DNA from: RBG-16-66-20 sp036262835
GTDB taxonomy: Bacteria; Pseudomonadota; Gammaproteobacteria; Burkholderiales; SG8-39
Length of the DNA stretch: 64,000 nt
NCBI GenBank assembly: GCA_036262835.1
Contig: DATAID010000104.1
Coordinates: 1 to 64,000 of the forward strand
Direction of reading: 5' to 3'
The stretch's first letter is position 1, and each line of letters starts with the position of its first letter. Shown here piece by piece: positions 16,027-23,832 of the stretch. The notes beneath the pieces are model-generated. The model had not been told where the DNA came from, made no database searches, and worked only from the letters and a program-made list of their open reading frames with translations. The translations under genes were made by a program, and so were the position numbers.

Positions 16027-16557
16027 ATGCTCGTGCGGCCGGCCAATGCCAGGGACATTCCCGCCATCCAGGCGATTTATGCCCACCACGTGCTCCACGG
16101 GCTCGCCTCGTTCGAGGAGGCGCCGCCGGCGGCCGACGAGATGCGCCGCCGCTTCGAGGAAATCACCAAGCAGGGCTTGCCGTACCTCGTCGTGGAGATG
16201 GCCGACGAGCTCGTCGGCTACGGCTATTGCTCGCTCTACCGGACACGGTCCGCCTACCGCTACACGCTGGAAGACTCGGTCTACGTGAAGGCGGGCAGGC
16301 AGGGCAACGGCATCGGCAAGGCGGTGCTCTCCGAGCTGATCGACCGCTGCACGGCGCTCAAATACCGGCAGATCATCGCGGTGATCGGCGACAGCGCGAA
16401 CGCCGCCTCCATCGGCCTGCACGCAAGCCTCGGCTTCGTGCGCGCCGGCAACCTGCGCTCGACCGGATTCAAGTTCGGCCGCTGGGTGGACAGCGTGCTG
16501 ATGCAGCTTCCCCTGGGGCCGGGCGATGGCACGAAGCCGCCCGCCGCTAAGGCGTAA
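16027..16557 (+). CDS. GNAT family N-acetyltransferase (phosphinothricin acetyltransferase-like)
   Basis: The 176-residue protein is a complete GNAT fold. It has the N-terminal VRPANARDIPAIQAIYAHHV pattern of the Pat/MnaT group, the EDSVYVKAGRQGNGIGKAVL stretch carrying the acetyl-CoA pyrophosphate-binding QGNGIG, and the late helix SIGLHASLGFVRAGNLR. Family members acetylate the amino group of phosphinothricin, methionine sulfone/sulfoximine or related amino acids. The real substrate cannot be told. Its 3' end overlaps the convergent quinone oxidoreductase gene by 11 bases. Confidence 0.88.
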   Translation: MLVRPANARDIPAIQAIYAHHVLHGLASFEEAPPAADEMRRRFEEITKQGLPYLVVEMADELVGYGYCSLYRTRSAYRYTLEDSVYVKAGRQGNGIGKAVLSELIDRCTALKYRQIIAVIGDSANAASIGLHASLGFVRAGNLRSTGFKFGRWVDSVLMQLPLGPGDGTKPPAAKA

Positions 16558-17521
16558 GAACCACCTTCCCCTTCACCTTTCGGCCTGCCATCTGCTTTAG
16601 CGCGTCGACGGCCTGCGCGAGCGGAAAAATCTGCGACACGTGGGGCTTCAATTTGCCCTCGCGATACCAGGTGCTCAGCTGCCCGACGCTCGCCGCGAAC
16701 GCCTTCGGCTCGCGGCGCGCAAAATCCCCCCAGAACACGCCGACGATCGAGCAGCCCTTGAGGAGCGTGAGGTTTAGCGGGATTTTCGGAATCTCGCCCG
16801 CGGCGAATCCGACCACGAGAAAGCGGCCGCGCCAGGCCGTTGAGCGCAGCGCGGGCTCCGAATAGGGGCCGCCGACCGCGTCGTAGACCACGTCGACGCC
16901 CTTGCCGCCGGTCAGCTCCTTGATTTTTTCGCGCAGGTCCTCGGACGTGTAGTTGATGACGGCGTCCGCGCCGTGCTGCCTGCAGACCTCGAGCTTGTCG
17001 GCGCTGGAAGCGCAGGCGATCACGCGCGCGCCAAGCGCCTTGCCGATCTCGATGGCGGCGATGCCCACGCCGCCCGCCGCGCCCAGCACGAGGAGCGTCT
17101 CGCCCGTCTTGAGCTGCGCGCGATCGCGCAGCGCATGGTCCGAGGTGGCGTAGGTGAGCAGGAATGCGGCCGCGCTGTTGAAGTCCATGCCCTCGGGCAC
17201 CGGCATCAGGCGCGCCGCCTCGACCTTCACCTCTTCGGCGAAAGCGCCATAGGTGGTGAAGGCGATCACCCGGTCGCCCGGCTTGTGGCCTTTCACGCCT
17301 TCGCCGACTTCCTTCACCACGCCCGCGAGCTCGCTGCCGGGGGAGAAGGGCAGCGGCGGCTTGAACTGGTACTTGTTCTGGATGATGAGGACGTCCGGGA
17401 AGTTGACGCTCGCCGCCTTCATGCTGACGACGACCTCGCCCGTGCCCGCCTTGGGCGAAGGCACCTCCTCGAGGACCAGCGATTCGGGAGGCCCGAACTG
17501 CTTGCAGAGCACCGCTTTCAT
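16547..17521 (-). CDS. Zinc-free NADPH:quinone oxidoreductase family protein (MDR)
   Basis: A 324-residue medium-chain reductase of the quinone oxidoreductase/enoyl reductase type. It has an N-terminal GroES-like fold (MKAVLCKQFGPPESLVLEEV), a Rossmann nucleotide site LGAAGGVGIAAIEIGKALGA (about 147-166) and the VYDAVGGPY region. The zinc-binding Cys/His residues of alcohol dehydrogenases are missing. Members reduce quinones or alpha,beta-enones with NADPH. It is divergent from the GST gene 35 bases away and convergent with the acetyltransferase. Confidence 0.88.
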   Translation of the reverse strand: MKAVLCKQFGPPESLVLEEVPSPKAGTGEVVVSMKAASVNFPDVLIIQNKYQFKPPLPFSPGSELAGVVKEVGEGVKGHKPGDRVIAFTTYGAFAEEVKVEAARLMPVPEGMDFNSAAAFLLTYATSDHALRDRAQLKTGETLLVLGAAGGVGIAAIEIGKALGARVIACASSADKLEVCRQHGADAVINYTSEDLREKIKELTGGKGVDVVYDAVGGPYSEPALRSTAWRGRFLVVGFAAGEIPKIPLNLTLLKGCSIVGVFWGDFARREPKAFAASVGQLSTWYREGKLKPHVSQIFPLAQAVDALKQMAGRKVKGKVVLTP

Positions 17522-17556
17522 CGGGGTACCATGGATTTTTTCGGCAAGGGCGGATT

Positions 17557-18501
17557 ATGACCGAAGCCGCATCACAACCTGTCCTGCACCATTACCCCGT
17601 TTCTCCGTTCGCGGAAAAGGCACGCCTGATGCTCGGCTACAAGCGCCTCGCCTGGAAGTCGGTGCAGATCCCGCTCATCATGCCCAAGCCCGACGTCGTC
17701 GCGCTCACGGGCGGCTACCGGCGCACGCCGATCCTGCAGCTGGGCGCCGATATCTATTGCGACACCGCGCTCATTGCCCGGGTGCTCGAGCGCCTCGCAC
17801 CCGCGCCTTCCTTTTTCCCGCAAGGCGATACCTACGCGCAGCAGGCGGCCGCGCATTTCGCCGACACCACGCTTTTCTGGAACACCGTGCCGGTCGGCTT
17901 CACGCCCGGCACCGGCATGATGAAGAAATTCTTCAAGGACGCCGCACCGGAGTACCTCGCCGCCTTCGGCAAGGACCGCTCGGGCTTTCGCGGCGGCTCG
18001 CGCCGCGGCCCGGCGCACGAATGCAAGGCGAATCTCATGGGCCTGCTGCCGAGGATCGAAGCGCAGTTCTCCGCGCCGTATCTCTTCGGCGCGGCGCCCT
18101 GCTACGCCGATTTCAGCCTCTATCACGCGCTCTGGCCGCTCTGGCTGCCCGAGGACCTGCGCCCGATGATCGCGGCGCATCCGCGCACGCTCGCCTTCAT
18201 GGAGCGCATGAGCGCGATCGGCCACGGCAAGCCGAGCGAGATCTCGAGCGCGGAAGCCCTGCGCCTGGCGAGCGCCTCGAAGCCCGAGCCCGTGAAGGGC
18301 GCGGTCGCGCTCGAGACCAACGGCATCGCGCTCGGCGCGCAGGCCGCCGTCATGCCGATCGACACCGGCCTGGACCCGGTAGTGGGCGAGCTGCTGAACG
18401 CGTCGGCCGACGCGTTCGTCCTCCGGCGCACCGACGCGCGGGCGGGCACGGTGCACGTGCACTTCCCGCGCTTCGGCTTTCAGATCAACAAGCCGGCCTA
18501 G
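17557..18501 (+). CDS. Glutathione S-transferase family protein
   Basis: A 314-residue protein with an N-terminal thioredoxin-like GST domain (VLHHYPVSPFAEKARLMLGY; SPFAEK supplies a candidate catalytic Ser near residue 16). The cis-Pro loop is GYRRTPILQLGADIYCDT, and a helical C-terminal domain spans about 90-215. An extra roughly 90-residue C-terminal extension (after about 220) resembles none of the standard GST parts I know. The substrate is unknown. Its stop overlaps that of the convergent SDR by four bases (CTAG). Confidence 0.82.
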   Translation: MTEAASQPVLHHYPVSPFAEKARLMLGYKRLAWKSVQIPLIMPKPDVVALTGGYRRTPILQLGADIYCDTALIARVLERLAPAPSFFPQGDTYAQQAAAHFADTTLFWNTVPVGFTPGTGMMKKFFKDAAPEYLAAFGKDRSGFRGGSRRGPAHECKANLMGLLPRIEAQFSAPYLFGAAPCYADFSLYHALWPLWLPEDLRPMIAAHPRTLAFMERMSAIGHGKPSEISSAEALRLASASKPEPVKGAVALETNGIALGAQAAVMPIDTGLDPVVGELLNASADAFVLRRTDARAGTVHVHFPRFGFQINKPA

Positions 18502-19226
18502 CTCCGGTTCGAGCTGCCGCCGTCGATGGTGAGGACGGTGCCGCTCGTGTAGGCCGAGCAATCGGAGGCAAGGAAAGCCACTGCATTGGCGATTTCATCG
18601 GGCGTCGCCGGCCGTCCGAAAGACATGTCCTTGAAGAGCTCGCGGTAGCGCTCGGCGTCTCCCAGCTTCGTCTGCGCCATCTGGCGGTGGAGCGACACCA
18701 GGCGATCCGTCTCGACCGGCCCGGGATTGATCCCCACCACGCGGATACCGTCGGCGTGCGAAGCGCCGCCGAGCGCTTTGGTGAAGGCCATGATTCCGGC
18801 GTTCGCGGTGCTCCCGGCGATGTAGGCGGCATTCATCCTTTCGCCCGCAGCGCCGATGACGTTCACGATGACGCCGCGTTTTTTCGCTTTCATCCTCGCG
18901 TACACCGCGCGCGACAGGTTGATGTAGCCGAAGAGCTTGAGATCCCAGGCGCTGCGCCAGGTCGTTTCGTCCACCTTAAGCAGGTCGCCGCCGGGAATCG
19001 CGCCGGCGTTGTTGACCAGAACGTCGAGGTCACCCGCCCAGGCCGCGAGCGCTTCCGCCGCGCCGGGCTTGGCGATGTCGATCGCCTTCGTGTTCGGCCC
19101 GGTGATGCTGCGCGAGGCGCCGAGCACCGTGCAGCCTTCCTTTTCCAGCACCTGCACGCAGGCGCGGCCGATGCCCTTGGAGGCGCCGGTGACGAGGACT
19201 CTTTTGCCCTTAAGATGGAGGTCCAT
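18498..19226 (-). CDS. SDR family oxidoreductase lacking the catalytic lysine
   Basis: A classical-length (242 residues) short-chain dehydrogenase. It has the cofactor motif TGASKGIGRA (TGxxxGxG, about 13-22), NNAG at about 91-94 and the C-terminal LTIDGGSSNRS. At the active site the sequence reads AAYIAGSTANAG: the Tyr is present but the residue four later, normally the essential Lys of YxxxK, is Ser. The Ser position upstream reads VIGAAGE, also without the usual Ser. Function may be altered or non-catalytic. It is divergent from a hydrolase gene with only 20 bases between. Confidence 0.85.
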   Translation of the reverse strand: MDLHLKGKRVLVTGASKGIGRACVQVLEKEGCTVLGASRSITGPNTKAIDIAKPGAAEALAAWAGDLDVLVNNAGAIPGGDLLKVDETTWRSAWDLKLFGYINLSRAVYARMKAKKRGVIVNVIGAAGERMNAAYIAGSTANAGIMAFTKALGGASHADGIRVVGINPGPVETDRLVSLHRQMAQTKLGDAERYRELFKDMSFGRPATPDEIANAVAFLASDCSAYTSGTVLTIDGGSSNRS

Positions 19227-19246
19227 GGTCCCGCGAGTCTAGCAAC

Positions 19247-20155
19247 ATGCCCCATATCACCACCGCCGACGGCGTGAAACTCCACTACGAGGAGGCCGGC
19301 CGCGGGCTGCCGGTCGTGTTCGTGCACGAATTCGCCGGCGACTGGCGCAGCTGGGAAACACAGATGCGCTATTTCAGCCGCAGCTACCGCTGCATCACCT
19401 ACAGCGCGCGCGGCTACCTGCCCTCGGATGTGCCCAAGAGCGTGGACAGTTACTCCCAGGATCACTGGCGCGACGACATTCTCGCGGTGATCGACGGCCT
19501 GAAGCTCGAGCGCCCGCATGTGGTCGGACTGTCGATGGGCGCGATGGCCGCGCTCCACTTCGGCATGAAGTACTGCGCGAAGGGCGCGGCGCCCAGGGCG
19601 CGCTCGCTCACGCTCGCCGGGGTCGGCTCGGGCGCGCACCCGGCGACCTTCGCGGATTTCCAGAAAAGCTCGGCGGCGAACGCCGAATTCATCCGCAAGA
19701 ACGGCATGGCCAAGTTCGCCTCGACCTACGGGCACGGTCCGGCGCGGCTGCAGCTCCAGAGGAAGGATCCGCGCGGCTTTGCCGAGTACGCGCAGCAGCT
19801 CTCAGAGCACTCGGCCGAGGGCTCGGCCCACACGATGGCGGGCTACCAGGGGCGGCGCCCGAGCCTCTACAAGCTCACCGACGAAATATCGAAAGTCGAT
19901 GTGCCCGTGCTCATCCTGACGGGCGATGAGGACGAGCCGTGCTTGGAAGCCTCCGTCATGCTCAAGCGCGCGATTCCCCAGGCGGGGCTGGCCGTGCTCG
20001 CCCAGTCCGGCCACGGCATCAACCTCGAAGAGCCGGCGCTCTTCAACCAGTTGCTCGCGGATTTCTTTGCTCGCGCCGAGGCGGGCACCTGGGGCACGCG
20101 CGACCCGCGCACCGCCCCCGCGACCATCTGGGGCCCCGGCGGAAAGCCGGGCTGA
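19247..20155 (+). CDS. Alpha/beta hydrolase
   Basis: A 302-residue alpha/beta hydrolase. The oxyanion-hole motif HEFAGDW replaces the usual HGxxG (about 26-32). The nucleophile elbow is VGLSMGA (Ser near 97), a likely acid is in LTGDEDEP (about 224-231), and the catalytic His is in QSGHGINLEEP near the C-terminus. This resembles esterases and C-C bond hydrolases of aromatic degradation; the substrate is unknown. No signal peptide. The ATG lies 20 bases from the divergent SDR start and lacks a clear ribosome-binding site. Confidence 0.85.
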   Translation: MPHITTADGVKLHYEEAGRGLPVVFVHEFAGDWRSWETQMRYFSRSYRCITYSARGYLPSDVPKSVDSYSQDHWRDDILAVIDGLKLERPHVVGLSMGAMAALHFGMKYCAKGAAPRARSLTLAGVGSGAHPATFADFQKSSAANAEFIRKNGMAKFASTYGHGPARLQLQRKDPRGFAEYAQQLSEHSAEGSAHTMAGYQGRRPSLYKLTDEISKVDVPVLILTGDEDEPCLEASVMLKRAIPQAGLAVLAQSGHGINLEEPALFNQLLADFFARAEAGTWGTRDPRTAPATIWGPGGKPG

Positions 20156-20158
20156 GCG

Positions 20159-20752
20159 CTAGCGCTTGATATTCGCGGTGCGAACCGCCGATTCGAGGCC
20201 GGGGACCAGCTTGCCGAAGTAATAGGTGTGCGGGGCGCTGTAGGCGAGCAGATAGAGCTTCTTGTTCGCGACCGTGCAGTAGCCGACGCCGTTGAAGAGC
20301 AGGCTGTCGCCCTTGCGTCGCAGTTCGTACTCGAAGCGAAAGCCCTCGCCGCCGGCGAAGCGCGCCGGCTCGAGCTTGCCGACCTTGAACACCGAGCCGT
20401 CCTGCGTCACCACGCTCTCGAATGCCTCGACGATCTCGTGCGGCGCCATCCTGGCGCGGAACACCGGCATTTTCTTTTGCGTGCGCGGCAGCGACATGCC
20501 GATGGCCTCCCCGTCGCCGATGCCGACGTAGAACGCGAGCACGTCCAGGTTGAAGCCCTCTCGCGTCCAGATTTCGGTCGCGCCGGGCGCCTGGTAAAGA
20601 ACCACCGCGCTCGAGTCGAACTTGTTCCAGGGGCCTTCCAGGGTCATCGACATGTCCTTGACCGTCACCTGGCCCGGGCCGACTTTCGTGATCGTGGTAC
20701 AGGCGGAGAGCGCAAGCAGGAGCAGGGCGACGAGTAGCGTGCGGCGTTTCAT
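20159..20752 (-). CDS. Lipoprotein of unknown function
   Basis: The 197-residue precursor begins MKRRTLLVALLLLALSAC, a clear lipoprotein signal with the lipobox Cys at 18. The mature protein is mainly beta-rich, with KDMSMTLEGPWNKFD near its start and no domain I recognise. The start codon shares a base with the stop of the upstream M48 peptidase (TGATG), so the two are coupled and probably work together in the envelope. It is the last gene of the three-gene exported-protein unit 22683-20159. Confidence 0.75.
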   Translation of the reverse strand: MKRRTLLVALLLLALSACTTITKVGPGQVTVKDMSMTLEGPWNKFDSSAVVLYQAPGATEIWTREGFNLDVLAFYVGIGDGEAIGMSLPRTQKKMPVFRARMAPHEIVEAFESVVTQDGSVFKVGKLEPARFAGGEGFRFEYELRRKGDSLLFNGVGYCTVANKKLYLLAYSAPHTYYFGKLVPGLESAVRTANIKR

Positions 20753-21936
20753 CAGTCGGTCCTCTTCAAATAGGTGCGAATGAGGGCGCTGTCGGGCGCG
20801 GTCGGCTTGAGCTCGAGGTACTTGGCGAACGCGGACTCGGCCTGGCCCTCGTCGCCGAGCTTGCGCTGCACCAGCCCCATCGAGCGGTACATCTCGGCCG
20901 GCGCGCCTTTCAGGAGCTCGGCGCGCCGATAGGCGGCGATCGCCTCGGTGAGATCCTTGTCCTGCGCGCGCAGGCGGTAGGCCTCGCCGAGGCAATACTG
21001 CAGCTCGCCGTCGTCGGGAAAGGCCTTCTGCATGCGCTCGAGCAGCACGCGGGTCTCGCCGAAGTTGTGGCGCTTGAGCTCATCGACGAGGAAGTCGCTG
21101 CGGTGCTGCGCGAGCGCCGCGCGGTACTCATCGGCGCCGGTGCGTCCCTGCGCGCCCTTGGCGGCGGCGAGATCGGCCAGCACCTTCTGGCGCTCGGCGG
21201 CGGGCGGATGCGTCTTGAACAGCACGCTCTCGTCCCAGTACTCATCGCGGTCCTTGGCGCCGGCCTTTAGCTCTTCCAGCAGCTGCTCCCAGACGCGCGA
21301 GGCCTCGAGCGGCGCGTAGCCCGCGCGGGCCATCAGCTCGACGCCGATGCGGTCGGCCTCGCGTTCCTGGTCCCGGCTGTAGGCGAGCATCCCCGCGAGG
21401 AGCGCAAGCTGGGAGATGGCCCCGAGGCCGCCGGCGCGCGCGAGCAGGATGCCGAGGAATTGGCCGGCAGCGCTCTTGGACTTCGCGTCGCGCAGCCGCT
21501 CGATCGAGTGGCGCGCGAGGTAGTGGCCGATCTCGTGGCCGAGCACGGCCGCGAGCTGTGCCTCGCTCGTCATGCGCAGGAGCAGTCCCGACCAGACCTG
21601 CATCATCCCGTTCGGCGCCATCGAGGCGTTGAAGAGCGGCGTCTGCACGATGTAGACGCGGATGTCGGGACAGTGCTCGCCGGCCAGCTTGCAGACGATG
21701 CCGGTCACGTAGTCCTGCAGCGCCTTGTCGCGGATCACGAAGGCGCTCTGCTTCAGGCGGTGCTCCTCGCGGTCCATGAAGGCCCACAGGCTGCCTTCGT
21801 CGCTGCTTGCGTCCGGGCGTGCGAAGCGCGCGGGCATCTTCCATTCGGGCGCCTCGGCCTGCGCCAGCGCGCCCGCCCAGGGCAGCCCGCCCAAGGCGGC
21901 GCAGCCGCAGCCGAGCACGAAGCGCCGGCGCTGCAT
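20752..21936 (-). CDS. M48 family metallopeptidase with C-terminal tetratricopeptide region
   Basis: The 394-residue precursor has an N-terminal export signal with a twin-Arg-like RRR (about 1-26). It is followed by a zinc peptidase domain with LGHEIGHYLARH (HExxH) and, downstream, the third ligand Glu in READRIGVELM. A helical repeat region follows (about 285-390, with GELQYCLGEAYRLRAQ and SMGLVQRKLGDEGQAESAF), as in BepA/YfgC, which degrades or assembles misfolded outer-membrane proteins. A periplasmic quality-control role is likely. It lies between two other exported proteins in one operon. Confidence 0.87.
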   Translation of the reverse strand: MQRRRFVLGCGCAALGGLPWAGALAQAEAPEWKMPARFARPDASSDEGSLWAFMDREEHRLKQSAFVIRDKALQDYVTGIVCKLAGEHCPDIRVYIVQTPLFNASMAPNGMMQVWSGLLLRMTSEAQLAAVLGHEIGHYLARHSIERLRDAKSKSAAGQFLGILLARAGGLGAISQLALLAGMLAYSRDQEREADRIGVELMARAGYAPLEASRVWEQLLEELKAGAKDRDEYWDESVLFKTHPPAAERQKVLADLAAAKGAQGRTGADEYRAALAQHRSDFLVDELKRHNFGETRVLLERMQKAFPDDGELQYCLGEAYRLRAQDKDLTEAIAAYRRAELLKGAPAEMYRSMGLVQRKLGDEGQAESAFAKYLELKPTAPDSALIRTYLKRTD

Positions 21937-21939
21937 GGC

Positions 21940-22683
21940 CTACCAGTCCCGGATCGAGCGCGGCCGGGGCGTGGAAGACGGCGGGCCGGCCTGCTCGATG
22001 AGGCCCGTCAGCATCGTATCGACGGTCTCCTGCGCCGGCGCCGCCTCGCGCAGGTCGCCCGTCGCGCGCAGCACCCGGTTCGCCCAGAGCACCTGGCCTG
22101 AGCGCAGGTCGACGAGCGAGCAAAAGCCGTATTGGACCGCGCCCGGCGCGATGCCGATGCCGAAGAGCGCGCCTACCACCATCGCCGCCTTGCGATCGGC
22201 CGAGGCATAGCTGTCGCGGATGTAGGTGAAGAGCGCGTAGTCGGCGCCGGTCTTCTCGCGCACTTCGCTCACGCTCGGCCCAAGCGTCCAGTCGAGCTTG
22301 TCTTCCTTGGTGGGGAGCTGCATCAGGCCGAAGTGATGAACGGAGATCGCGCCGCCGACGGCGCGCTGCAGGCGGTTGAGCTCGAGCACCGGCTCGGAAG
22401 TGTCGTCCTCGAGGTCGATGACCTGCAGGCCAAGCTTGTCCTTGCGCGCGTGGTAGGCGGTGCGCACGTGCTGCTGCGCGGCCGCCGTCCAGTCGGCGCG
22501 CGGCTCGAAAACCCCGCCGCCGCTCACCTCGAAGAGCTCGATGTCGGCCGGCATGATGACGAGCTTGGCGCCCGGCGCGAGCTTGCTGAAGCCGGGTGCG
22601 CGGTTGGTCTTCTGCTGTGCGCCAGCGCCGGCCGAAAGCGCGAGCGCCAACGCGGCGACTACGATTCGAAGAGTGAAACGCAT
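21940..22683 (-). CDS. Secreted protein of unknown function
   Basis: The 247-residue precursor has a Sec signal peptide ending SAGAGA (about residues 1-22). I do not recognise the family. The region GFCSLVDLRSGQVLWANRV near 200 resembles the late strand of periplasmic proteins such as GNA1162 or CsgG relatives that write out a duration or label of wall activity, but this likeness is weak. It leads the minus-strand unit with the M48 peptidase and lipoprotein. It is divergent from the enolase-superfamily gene across 57 bases containing TATGAT (22710-22715), a possible -10 for the plus strand. Confidence 0.7.
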   Translation of the reverse strand: MRFTLRIVVAALALALSAGAGAQQKTNRAPGFSKLAPGAKLVIMPADIELFEVSGGGVFEPRADWTAAAQQHVRTAYHARKDKLGLQVIDLEDDTSEPVLELNRLQRAVGGAISVHHFGLMQLPTKEDKLDWTLGPSVSEVREKTGADYALFTYIRDSYASADRKAAMVVGALFGIGIAPGAVQYGFCSLVDLRSGQVLWANRVLRATGDLREAAPAQETVDTMLTGLIEQAGPPSSTPRPRSIRDW

Positions 22684-22740
22684 AGAGGTTCCCCCGAACG
22701 TCCAGCGGTTATGATCCCATAAGTCGAGGAGGCGAGAAGA

Positions 22741-23832
22741 GTGAATTCCGCACGCTTGAGCATCCGCTCGATCACCGCGCGCGCGGTGGCCGTGCCGATG
22801 GGCCGGCCGCTGCAAACGGCCACCAACGCGGTCAGCATCGCGCCGCTGATTTTGCTGGACATGAAGACGAGCGCGGGCATCGTCGGCCGCTCCTATCTGT
22901 TCGCAATCGGGCGCAGCAACCTGAAGCCGATCGTGACGCTGATCGAGGCGATGGCGGCCATGCTCCAGGGCGACGCGGTCGCGCCCTTCGAGATCGAGAA
23001 AAAGCTGCGCGCGCGCCACGCGCTCCTCGGCGTGCACAACATCGTGCTCTTCGCCATGGCCGGCATCGACATGTGCGCCTGGGACGCGCTCGGGCAGGCG
23101 CTGGGGCAGCCCGTCGTGCGCTTGCTGGGAGGCGTGCCGCGCCCGGTACTCGCCTACAACTCAAACGGCCTGGGCATCATGACGACAAAGGCGCTGGCAA
23201 AAGAGGCCGAGGAGCTCGCTGAAGGGTTTCCGGCGGTGAAGCTGCGCCTCGGCCGGCCCGAGGCGAAAGGCGACCTTGAGGCGCTGCGCGCGGTGAAAAA
23301 GGCGATTGGCCCCGAGGTCACCCTCATGGTCGACTTCAACCAGTCGCTCACGGTCGCCGAGGCGATCCGGCGCGGGCGCATGATCGACGAGGAAGGCGGC
23401 GTGCTGTGGATCGAGGAGCCGATCCGCGCCGACGATTTCGCCGGCTGCGCCAAAGTCGCGCGGGAAGTCGCCACGCCGATCCAGATCGGCGAGAACTTCA
23501 TGGGCCCGGAGCAGGTGGCGCAGGCGATCGCGGCCGGCAGCTGCGACTACGTCATGCCCGATGCGCAGCGCATCGGCGGGGTCACCGGCTGGATGCGCGC
23601 GGCGGCGCTCGCGCAGGGCGCGGGCCTCGAGATGTCGAGCCACCTTTTCCCGGAGGCGAGCGTGCACCTTCTCCCGCTCACGCCGACCTGCCACTGGCTC
23701 GAGTACGTCGATTGGGCGAATCCGATTTTGCGGGACCCCGTCGAACTGAAAGCGGGCTGGGTGCAGCCTCCGAAACGCGCCGGCCTCGGCATGAGCTGGA
23801 ACGAGAAGGCGGTGAAAAAGTTTCTCCTCTGA
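22741..23832 (+). CDS. Enolase-superfamily enzyme (mandelate racemase/muconate lactonizing type)
   Basis: The 363-residue protein has an alpha+beta capping domain then a barrel. The three metal ligands Asp198, Glu225 and Glu251 appear in MVDFNQ, WIEEP and GENF. A His301-Asp274 dyad (SSHLFPE and PDAQRIGG) is as in mandelate racemase. On the other face the KxK motif is Lys167-Leu-Arg169, so the second base is Arg, not Lys. That argues against a plain mandelate racemase and for a dehydratase or one-sided chemistry. Starts with GTG after GAGGAGG. The stop shares a base with the CoA ligase start. Confidence 0.88.
   Translation: MNSARLSIRSITARAVAVPMGRPLQTATNAVSIAPLILLDMKTSAGIVGRSYLFAIGRSNLKPIVTLIEAMAAMLQGDAVAPFEIEKKLRARHALLGVHNIVLFAMAGIDMCAWDALGQALGQPVVRLLGGVPRPVLAYNSNGLGIMTTKALAKEAEELAEGFPAVKLRLGRPEAKGDLEALRAVKKAIGPEVTLMVDFNQSLTVAEAIRRGRMIDEEGGVLWIEEPIRADDFAGCAKVAREVATPIQIGENFMGPEQVAQAIAAGSCDYVMPDAQRIGGVTGWMRAAALAQGAGLEMSSHLFPEASVHLLPLTPTCHWLEYVDWANPILRDPVELKAGWVQPPKRAGLGMSWNEKAVKKFLL

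Noticed and set aside
15560..16288. Plus-strand frame spanning the rhodanese, lipoprotein and acetyltransferase region
   Set aside because: It overlaps three well-supported genes in other frames and its product is a run of Arg/Ser/Pro with no domain.
17253..19277. Long plus-strand frame across the quinone reductase, GST and SDR genes
   Set aside because: It is a shadow of the GST and neighbouring frames; the correct GST frame starts at 17557.
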